A stretch of DNA of 6,106 bases from Actinomycetota bacterium (GTDB taxonomy: Bacteria > Actinomycetota > Acidimicrobiia > Acidimicrobiales > Ilumatobacteraceae): assembly GCA_005800965.1 (NCBI GenBank), contig SYEA01000012.1, positions 1 through 6,106 on the forward strand, given 5' to 3'. Under the pieces are notes generated by a model that did no database searches, had not been told where the DNA came from, and was given only the letters and a program-made list of their open reading frames with translations. The position numbers were made by a program, and so were the translations under genes. This document shows positions 1 to 5,355 of the stretch, piece by piece (within the stretch, counting starts at the first letter, position 1; every line of letters begins with the position of its first letter).

Positions 1-560
1 ATGAAGTTGCCTGGGGTGATCTCGTTGCGGAACGACTTACCCACTTGGGCGATACCGAATGGCGGCTTTTTGCGACTCGTCGCGAGCACGTTGGCAAAGT
101 TCACAAACATGCCTTGGGCCGTCTCGGGGCGCAAGTACACCTCGGCACCCGCACCCTCGATGGGCCCGGCAGCGGTCTTGAACATCAAGTTGAATGCGCG
201 CGCCTCGGTAAAAGCGCAGCCCTTCATCTTTTCGGGGCAATCACGCGTGTCGAGTTGATCTTGGCGAAAGCGTCGTTTGCACACCGTGCAATCCACCAAT
301 GGATCACTGAAATTGGCGAGATGCCCACTGGCTTCGAACGTTTGCGGCGGATTCAAGATTGCGGCGTCGATGAGCACCACATCGTTGCGAGTCTGCACCA
401 TGGCGCGAATCCAGGCGTCTTTGACATTGCGCAACATGAGGGCGCCGAGTGGGCCGTAGTCGTAAGAAGATCGAAACCCACCGTAAATCTCAGCACTCTG
501 AAACGCAAACCCGCGGCGCTTGGCCAAATTGACAATTTGCTCTAAATCTTTCGCTGGCAT
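1..560 (-). CDS. glyS: Glycyl-tRNA synthetase, class II dimeric type (N-terminal part, cut by window edge)
   Basis: Charges tRNA-Gly with glycine in the cytoplasm. The first 186 residues are visible from ATG at 560; the rest lies beyond position 1. Seen: the N-terminal family signature with EIYGG (residues 24-28) and YDYGPLG (33-39), ASGH (77-80), class II motif 2 with LRPETAQG (143-150), and GKSFRNEITPGNF (174-186), which matches actinobacterial and Bacillus GlyRS. This is the single-chain alpha2 type, not the alpha/beta type of E. coli. The insertion before FNLMFKT is short and carries Cys91, Cys94, Cys108 and Cys115, a likely zinc site similar to that of Bacillus GlyRS but with the second Cys pair spaced differently. 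The gene begins 17 bases after the recO stop with only a weak GGA upstream, so it probably shares the recO transcript. The identification is secure; only the C-terminal catalytic and anticodon-binding parts are unseen. Confidence 0.96.
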   Translation of the reverse strand, partial: MPAKDLEQIVNLAKRRGFAFQSAEIYGGFRSSYDYGPLGALMLRNVKDAWIRAMVQTRNDVVLIDAAILNPPQTFEASGHLANFSDPLVDCTVCKRRFRQDQLDTRDCPEKMKGCAFTEARAFNLMFKTAAGPIEGAGAEVYLRPETAQGMFVNFANVLATSRKKPPFGIAQVGKSFRNEITPGNF

Positions 561-577
561 CGCATCCAGACTACTCG

Positions 578-1309
578 TCAGCCGAGTTGTGGTGACTCAA
601 ATAATGAGGAAGAACGGATGCGACGCTCCAAATGGTGCTCCATCGCCTGACGAGCAAGCATCACGACTTCGTGCATGACTGGCGCCGAGATGTCGTCACG
701 TCGAAGTTGCACCGCGATTCGACCACCGAGAATGTCTTGAATCACGCTCAGCGCTGCCGGGGTTGCCGACACACCTCGCCGATGCGCCTGACACTGGGCG
801 CCACTGGCACTCACGTCGTAGGCAACCAGGCCCTCAACACACCCGCACACCACGCAACGATCGACACACGGCCCCACACCTTCTTCAGCAAGGAGGCGAA
901 ATTGTAAGGCAGGCAAAATCAATGGCTGAAACTTGGTATTGAGTTGTCGCAGGGCACCTACGAGCATGCGATACAGGTGTGGGGTTGGTGAACGATCGTG
1001 AGCCAATTGATCCACCATTTCACACATCGCCAACCCATCGGTGGTTGCCTCCAGATGGGCCCGCGTTTGGGAAGAGATTTCAATGAGCTCGACTTGGTTC
1101 ACGATGTCGAGTTCGCGGCCACGATACAACTGCACCTGCACATGGCTCATGGGCTCGAGGCGTGACCCGAAGCGCGAACTGGTCTTACGCACACCCTTGG
1201 CCACTGCTCGCACTTTGCCCGAGTCTTGGGTAATGAGGGTGACGATGCGATCCGCTTCGCCCAGTTTGTGGGTGCGCAGCACGATGCCCACATCGCTGTA
1301 CACCGGCAT
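578..1309 (-). CDS. recO: DNA repair protein RecO
   Basis: RecO acts in RecFOR recombinational repair: it binds DNA and SSB, anneals strands and helps load RecA at gaps. The 243 residues are the usual length. Seen: an N-terminal OB-fold beginning YSDVGIVLRTHKLGEADRI (residues 4-22), with the GEADRIVTLIT segment and the basic KGVRKTSSRFGSRLEP stretch (38-53) typical of RecO, then a helical C-terminal domain. A zinc finger is formed by Cys152-x2-Cys155 and Cys173-x2-His176, with extra Cys148 and Cys157 nearby. The ATG at 1309 shares its A with the TAA stop of the upstream gene (TAATG), which implies translational coupling. In other actinobacteria recO is usually followed or accompanied by uppS; here its upstream partner is the degenerate cis-prenyltransferase copy. 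Confidence 0.95.
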   Translation of the reverse strand: MPVYSDVGIVLRTHKLGEADRIVTLITQDSGKVRAVAKGVRKTSSRFGSRLEPMSHVQVQLYRGRELDIVNQVELIEISSQTRAHLEATTDGLAMCEMVDQLAHDRSPTPHLYRMLVGALRQLNTKFQPLILPALQFRLLAEEGVGPCVDRCVVCGCVEGLVAYDVSASGAQCQAHRRGVSATPAALSVIQDILGGRIAVQLRRDDISAPVMHEVVMLARQAMEHHLERRIRSSSLFESPQLG

Positions 1310-1884
1310 TACGAGTCCACGCCCCCGAAACGGCGGTCACGACGAGTGAAATCGTCAATGGCCATCTCCAGATGTTCGGCGTCGAGAGCCTGCCACTCAG
1401 CATCAAAAAACACCAGTTCGGCGTAGGCCAGTTCCCACACCAACGAAGCTGGCATCTGAGTTGCCGACCCGAGCACGATCACGAGGTCGGGTTCATTCGG
1501 TGCCGGTGCACTGAGTGCTGCCGCCAAACGATCCTCGGTGATGTCACCCGACGCGGCAACTGCAGTTGCACCAACTGCGATGCGCTCTTTTCCGTCGGCG
1601 CACACATCCACGATGACCGTCACACCACCGGTCGGCAACAGCACAATTTTCTCGGCATACCGCACCCCGCCACACGCTGACATCAATTGTTGGCGAACGC
1701 TTTCGGCATCCAATGCGGTACCGCCAGCCGTCGGCACCAGCGTGACCCAGGCCGCGCCACCGCCAATCGCGGCTTGCGCCACCACGGTGATGCGGTCTCG
1801 CCATTCGTCCGGCGAAGTGGCAGCCCACTGCGCAACAGTGCCGGCACACAGCAATACGTGCGAGAGCGAAGATGCACCAGCCAC
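1309..1884 (-). CDS. Degenerate cis-prenyltransferase homologue, probable non-catalytic (NgBR/Nus1-like) subunit
   Basis: 191 residues that align along their length with UppS, although no catalytic motif survives. Seen: HVLLCAGTVAQWA (9-21) lies ungapped on HVACIMDGNGRWA of the neighbouring UppS, with the catalytic Asp replaced by Gly15 and the Arg by Gln19. DLVIVLGSATQMPASLVW (133-150) lies ungapped on the UppS segment containing RTSGETRISN, with both pyrophosphate-binding Arg lost (Val137, Gln143) and Ser replaced by Pro145. By contrast the dimer-side C-terminus is intact: WELAYAELVFFD (150-161), including Glu156, and RRDRRFGG (181-188), including the RxG motif. A middle stretch is shortened, and no signal peptide or membrane segment is evident. 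The open frame and preserved C-terminal motifs argue against a decaying pseudogene. From the family I infer a partner subunit that completes the active site of the divergent UppS. A purely structural or regulatory role is the alternative. The GTG start at 1884 is supported by GAGGA 7 bases upstream. Confidence 0.82.
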   Translation of the reverse strand: MAGASSLSHVLLCAGTVAQWAATSPDEWRDRITVVAQAAIGGGAAWVTLVPTAGGTALDAESVRQQLMSACGGVRYAEKIVLLPTGGVTVIVDVCADGKERIAVGATAVAASGDITEDRLAAALSAPAPNEPDLVIVLGSATQMPASLVWELAYAELVFFDAEWQALDAEHLEMAIDDFTRRDRRFGGVDS

Positions 1885-1931
1885 CCGTACATCCTCGCAC
1901 TAGCAAGTAGTTTCAGAGCGCACCACCCACC
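1885..1931. promoter_or_regulatory. Short divergent spacer between the two cis-prenyltransferase genes
   Basis: Only 47 bases separate the GTG of the leftward degenerate copy from the ATG of uppS, so both promoters must lie in this spacer and in the flanking coding DNA, and probably overlap. A small inverted repeat, ACTA-5 bases-TAGT (1899-1911), sits near the middle. TAGTTT (1908-1913) could be a -10 for uppS with a short leader. I see no convincing -35 on either strand, so the promoter positions are guesses; the divergent shared layout itself is plain. Confidence 0.4.
1892..1896 (-). promoter_or_regulatory. Ribosome binding site of the degenerate cis-prenyltransferase gene
   Basis: GAGGA on the minus strand, 7 bases before the GTG at 1884. 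It decides the start: the frame is closed by TAG at 1902-1900, no ATG lies in frame between, and the nearby ATG at 1892-1890 is in another frame. Confidence 0.6.
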
Positions 1932-2645
1932 ATGCCCGACCCATTCACCCCCACAACTCAGCAGCCGACCTCGCGCGGCACGCATGTGGCTTGCATCATG
2001 GACGGCAATGGACGATGGGCTAAGCGCCGCGGGTTACCACGCACTGCGGGCCACACCGCAGGTGAAGAAACGTTGGCCGAGATCGTGCGTGCCGCTGCGC
2101 ACCGCAACATTGCCTATCTCACAGTGTTTGGATTCAGCACCGAGAACTGGGTGCGGCCCCCGTCGGAGGTACGCCACATTCTGGGGCTGCATCGCCGGCT
2201 GTTTGGGCGAATCGATGAACTCAATGCCAACAATGTCCGCGTCAACTGGATTGGCCGTCCGTTCGACGAGCCTGGTGCCCGCACACCAGGACCCGTACAA
2301 AAAGCAATTCGCGATGCCATCAACGACACCAAGCACAACACCGGCATGGTGCTTACCGTTGCATTCGACTACGGAAGCCGAATAGAGATTGCCCGCGCAG
2401 CCCAGCGCGCACAAACAAAGCGACCAACCAAGGAGATCAACGCTGACACGATTGCTGCCGAGTTGTACGCCCCCGAACTACCGCCTGTCGATGTATTGGT
2501 GCGCACCTCGGGCGAAACCCGCATCTCCAATTTCCTGTTGTGGCAGGCAGCCAGCGCCCGCGTCTATTTCACCGATTGCTCGTGGCCCGACTTTGGTGCT
2601 ACTCAACTTGATGAAGCTCTCGCATTGTTGACCGCCACACGATGA
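1932..2645 (+). CDS. uppS: Isoprenyl transferase (undecaprenyl/polyprenyl diphosphate synthase), catalytic subunit lacking the RxG tail
   Basis: Adds isopentenyl diphosphate units in cis to an allylic primer, giving the polyprenyl diphosphate that carries cell-wall precursors. 237 residues. Seen: HVACIMDGNGRWA (18-30) with catalytic Asp24, Arg37-x3-His41, GFSTENW (67-73), DVLVRTSGETRISNFLLW (187-204) with Arg191, Arg197 and Ser199, and WPDF (218-221). By these residues it should bind substrate and magnesium. Odd: where family members read WQxAYAEL, this reads WQAASARV, so the position of E. coli Glu213 is Arg210; and the protein stops at LLTATR without the C-terminal RRFGG. The downstream bases contain no such motif in another frame, so this is not a simple frameshift. 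Both missing elements are present in the divergently encoded homologue. The start is ATG with a poor Shine-Dalgarno; the stop overlaps the next start as ATGA. Product chain length cannot be judged from sequence. Confidence 0.93.
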   Translation: MPDPFTPTTQQPTSRGTHVACIMDGNGRWAKRRGLPRTAGHTAGEETLAEIVRAAAHRNIAYLTVFGFSTENWVRPPSEVRHILGLHRRLFGRIDELNANNVRVNWIGRPFDEPGARTPGPVQKAIRDAINDTKHNTGMVLTVAFDYGSRIEIARAAQRAQTKRPTKEINADTIAAELYAPELPPVDVLVRTSGETRISNFLLWQAASARVYFTDCSWPDFGATQLDEALALLTATR

Positions 2646-4525
2646 CACCTGCTGAACAAAAAGCGGTAGACCTGCTTGAACGAGTAGTGGCCCAGATGCC
2701 ACACGCCGAGCACCGCAGTGGGCAAACCGAGATGGTGCAGCACGTTGCGAACACCATTGATACCGGTGCAGCACTCGTGGTGCAGGCTGGCACGGGCACC
2801 GGCAAAACACTCGGCTACCTCGTGCCCATCTTGGCCGCCGGTCAAACGGCAATCATCGCTACCTACACCAAGGCCCTGCAAGATCAACTGGCAAGTGTCG
2901 ACTTGCCACTGCTGCAAGCGGCATGCGCCGATGATCCTGATCTGGCCTTTTCCTGGGCGATTCTCAAGGGTCGCAACAACTACCTGTGCCGACAGCGAAT
3001 GTCAGAGATCGAAACGGGTCACGACCAATTGGCTCTTACTGATGCACCCCGTGATGTAGCCGAAGACATTCGTCGCCTCGTTGCGTGGGGTGCTGACAGC
3101 CCGAGCGGCGAAATGTCGGATGTTCCCTTTTCGTTCGGCGATTCAGCCTGGCGAAAGGTCAGCCTCGGATCAGACGAGTGTCCCGGCGCGAGTAAATGTG
3201 CTTTCGGCGAAACCTGCTTCACTGAGCTGGCCAGGGCCAATGCCAACAACGCCAATGTGATCGTCGTTAACTTCACGCTCTACGGCCTGGACTTGGAGCA
3301 AGACCGTGAATTCCTCCCTGCCCACGACGTGGTGGTGTTCGACGAAGTCCACGAATTGGAAGATGTCATCAGCGACACAGCGTCGGTGACGATCACCGGT
3401 CGCATGGTCGCCAACGCAGCCGAGACGGCCCGCGCTGGGTTGAGCTCTCAAAAACTGGCCAACGCCCTCAACAAAACTGCCAAAGAACTCGACGAAGTGC
3501 TGAGTCAATTTAGCGGTCAGCGCCTTGCATCACCGCTGCCTGACGACATCGACGCTGCACTGCGCAATGCTGGCACTCAGTGCGACCTCATCCTGGAAAA
3601 ACTGCGTGCCTCCCCCAGCGAAACTCCCGAACATCTTCGCGCCACTGCCGCAGTCAGCCGCATGCTCGAGGCATTGCGCAAAGTACTCGTGTCCGGATCA
3701 AATATCGTTGCTTTTGTGAGCGATGTGCGTGGAGCAGCACGCTTGACGGCTGCCCCGAAACGCGTCAACCATGTTTTGGGCACCGTCTGGCAAGACACCA
3801 CGGCGATTCTCACAAGTGCGACCATTCCGCCGGGGATGCCGAAACGTCTTGGCTTGGTGGTCGAAGACGATGCAATCGTGCGCGTGCCGAGCCCGTTCAA
3901 CTACGCCAAGCAATCACTGCTCTACCTGGCCGACGATCTGCCGGTTCCCAATGCCCCTGATCGTGCGCCCCGACTGCAGGCACGCATCCGCGAGCTCATC
4001 ACCTCGTCCGGTGGCTCGGCACTGGTGCTGTTTACCAGTTGGGGCGTCTTGCGTGACACCGCGGCCGCGCTCAACGGCCAACTCGGCAAGGGCATCAACA
4101 TGTACGTGCAAGACGACATGCCCAAAAAAGCCTTGCTCGATGCGTTTCGCACCGACACCACATCGTGCTTGTTCGCCACCCGTGGCTTCTTCCAGGGCGT
4201 TGATGTGCCGGGCGATGCGCTTCGCCTGGTCATCATCGACAAGGTGCCGTTTCCGGCCATGCACGACCCGCTCCTCGATGCCCGGCGTGAAGATGCTGGC
4301 GACGGTGCCTTCATGATCATCGACGTGCCGATGGCTGCCGCAGCACTCGCGCAGGCGGCTGGGCGATTGATTCGCACTGCCACCGACCGCGGAGTTGTCG
4401 CCATCCTTGATCCACGGTTGTCGCAAAAGCGCTACAAGCGCGCAGTGCTGAGCGGAGTCGAGCACATGCCGGAAACCAATCGACTAGTTGAAGTCGAGGA
4501 TTTCTTCGCCAAGCAGCGGGTCTAA
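2642..4525 (+). CDS. dinG: ATP-dependent DNA helicase, DinG/XPD type with iron-sulphur cluster
   Basis: Superfamily 2 helicase expected to unwind DNA 5' to 3', acting on R-loops, D-loops or blocked forks. 627 residues. Seen: an upstream RxxQ (Arg25, Gln28), Walker A AGTGTGKT (49-56), motif Ia TYTKALQDQL (74-83), four cysteines placed as in the XPD/DinG 4Fe-4S domain (Cys116, Cys180, Cys186, Cys192), then NFTLYGLD and Walker B DEVH (234-237, where the family most often has DEAH). In the second RecA-like half are TRGFFQGVD (513-521) and motif VI QAAGRLIR (571-578) with Arg575 and Arg578 for ATP hydrolysis. There is no DinG-type exonuclease domain. The ATG overlaps the uppS stop (ATGA) and has no Shine-Dalgarno, so translation is probably coupled to uppS. 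E. coli YoaA is an alternative family name; the symbol follows actinobacterial usage. Confidence 0.92.
   Translation: MTPAEQKAVDLLERVVAQMPHAEHRSGQTEMVQHVANTIDTGAALVVQAGTGTGKTLGYLVPILAAGQTAIIATYTKALQDQLASVDLPLLQAACADDPDLAFSWAILKGRNNYLCRQRMSEIETGHDQLALTDAPRDVAEDIRRLVAWGADSPSGEMSDVPFSFGDSAWRKVSLGSDECPGASKCAFGETCFTELARANANNANVIVVNFTLYGLDLEQDREFLPAHDVVVFDEVHELEDVISDTASVTITGRMVANAAETARAGLSSQKLANALNKTAKELDEVLSQFSGQRLASPLPDDIDAALRNAGTQCDLILEKLRASPSETPEHLRATAAVSRMLEALRKVLVSGSNIVAFVSDVRGAARLTAAPKRVNHVLGTVWQDTTAILTSATIPPGMPKRLGLVVEDDAIVRVPSPFNYAKQSLLYLADDLPVPNAPDRAPRLQARIRELITSSGGSALVLFTSWGVLRDTAAALNGQLGKGINMYVQDDMPKKALLDAFRTDTTSCLFATRGFFQGVDVPGDALRLVIIDKVPFPAMHDPLLDARREDAGDGAFMIIDVPMAAAALAQAAGRLIRTATDRGVVAILDPRLSQKRYKRAVLSGVEHMPETNRLVEVEDFFAKQRV
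4522..4525. other. Convergent stop-codon overlap
   Basis: The four bases CTAA hold both stops: TAA of the helicase on the plus strand (4523-4525) and TAG of the response regulator on the minus strand (4524-4522). There is no room between the genes for a terminator, so each transcript must end inside, or antisense to, its neighbour. Confidence 0.9.
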
Positions 4526-5211
4526 GGCTCGGGCGAGAAGCGATAACCAAGACCACGCACGGTGATGACATGGCGCGGTTCGTTGGGAGAGTCTTCGATT
4601 TTCACCCGCAATCGTCGAATGTGCGCATCCACGAGGCGGCTGTCGCCCAGATACTCATATCCCCAGACGCGCTCCAATAGTTGATCTCGACTCAAAACAA
4701 TGTTGGGATGATCGACAAATTCAATGAGCAACCGCAATTCGGTCTTGGTCAAAGCAACTTCAACACCAGCTTTCAACACCAGCGCCCGCTCGCGGTGCAA
4801 TTCCACGTTGCCAAAGTGCGTGACATCAGGTGAGGGTCCGAATGATTCGCGAATCAGCCGTCGCAGCGCGGCCCGAATGCGCGCAGCGAGTTCTTTGACA
4901 TTCACTGGCTTCGTCACATAGTCGTCAGCACCCGCTTCGAGGCCGGCCACTAGATCGTGGGTGTCTGTCTGGGCGGTCACCATGATGATTGGCACGGTGC
5001 TTTTCTGGCGAATCTCTCGACACACCTCGAACCCCGAAATGTCGGGAAGTCGCAAATCGAGCAACACCAAGTCGGGCTGCTCGCTATTGACCATCGACAA
5101 TCCCACCCGTCCGTTCGGCGCCTGCAACACGACGTAGCCCTCGTCTTCTAGAGCCAAGCCGAGTGCGGCACGAATGCTCGGGTCGTCTTCCACCAGCAGG
5201 ATGTTTGGCAT
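4522..5211 (-). CDS. Two-component response regulator, OmpR/PhoB family, MtrA-like
   Basis: DNA-binding transcription regulator of a phosphorelay. With ATG at 5211 it has 229 residues. Receiver domain (1-120): acidic pocket Glu8-Asp9-Asp10, phosphoacceptor Asp52 in LLDLRLPD, Thr79 and Lys101. The stretch TAQTDTHDLVAGLEAGADDY (79-98) closely resembles mycobacterial MtrA as I remember it, but Lys-Pro is followed by Val where Phe is usual. The winged-helix domain (about 130-226) contains LTKTELRLL, LLERVWGYEYLGDSRLVDAHIRRLR and ITVRGLGYRF. A TTG at 5229 would add six residues (MADCCG), but the ATG places ILLVEDD directly after the start as in relatives; neither has a clear Shine-Dalgarno. The gene is divergent from a histidine kinase, its probable partner, whereas mtrA and mtrB are co-directional. 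Its TAG overlaps the helicase stop by convergent transcription. Confidence 0.92.
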   Translation of the reverse strand: MPNILLVEDDPSIRAALGLALEDEGYVVLQAPNGRVGLSMVNSEQPDLVLLDLRLPDISGFEVCREIRQKSTVPIIMVTAQTDTHDLVAGLEAGADDYVTKPVNVKELAARIRAALRRLIRESFGPSPDVTHFGNVELHRERALVLKAGVEVALTKTELRLLIEFVDHPNIVLSRDQLLERVWGYEYLGDSRLVDAHIRRLRVKIEDSPNEPRHVITVRGLGYRFSPEP

Positions 5212-5355
5212 ACCGCAGCAGTCTGCCAAACAAATTCATTTTGTTACGCAAAACGCACAAGTTCGTAAGTCTGGCGTCACATCATTCGGCCAAGATACTC
5301 ATGAGCCGGTGCGGGTCATGCTCCCCCTTGATCCCACCGGCTCAACCAATTGCCG
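5212..5355. promoter_or_regulatory. Divergent control region between response regulator and histidine kinase
   Basis: About 144 non-coding bases must carry promoters for both two-component genes. Seen: GATACT (5294-5299), a possible rightward -10 without a recognisable -35; a TTACG / CGTAA pair in inverted orientation (5244-5248 and 5264-5268), which on the minus strand includes CGTAAC, resembling the GTAAC-type half-sites I recall for MtrA; and a long hairpin (5302-5344). Autoregulation by the adjacent regulator is plausible but inferred. Confidence 0.4.
5302..5344. repeat. Imperfect inverted repeat / hairpin upstream of the histidine kinase
   Basis: The arms TGAGCCGGTG (5302-5311) and CACCGGCTCA (5335-5344) are perfect 10-base complements. 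After one unpaired C (5312), pairing continues for six more pairs (5313-5318 with 5329-5334, one of them G-T), leaving a C-rich 10-base loop (5319-5328). It ends 11 bases before the kinase ATG. No T-run follows on either strand, so it is not an ordinary intrinsic terminator. It could be an operator palindrome or an RNA structure in the kinase leader. Confidence 0.7.

Noticed and set aside
1..545. Plus-strand open frames over the first 550 bases (85 and 166 residues)
   Set aside because: They are antisense to the clear glycyl-tRNA synthetase reading and show no family motifs.
1309..1884. Calling the degenerate UppS homologue a pseudogene
   Set aside because: The frame is open, has a good ribosome binding site, is coupled to recO, and keeps a precise subset of family motifs; random decay would not spare only the dimer-side residues.
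2640..2700. Frameshift removing the RRFGG end of UppS
   Set aside because: No frame after position 2600 reads an RDRRFGG-like motif, and the next gene starts at once in the overlap.
3771..4465. Overlapping long frames on both strands inside the helicase gene (160-183 residues)
   Set aside because: They are rich in Arg, Ser and Pro as expected of shadow frames in GC-rich coding DNA; the helicase motifs occupy the true frame throughout.
5212..5229. TTG start at 5229 for the response regulator
   Set aside because: The six extra residues are not expected before the receiver's first strand, and no ribosome binding site favours it; ATG at 5211 fits the family. It cannot be fully excluded.
5302..5344. 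Intrinsic terminator
   Set aside because: No T-run follows the stem on either strand, and it lies between two outward-facing genes where no transcript should end.
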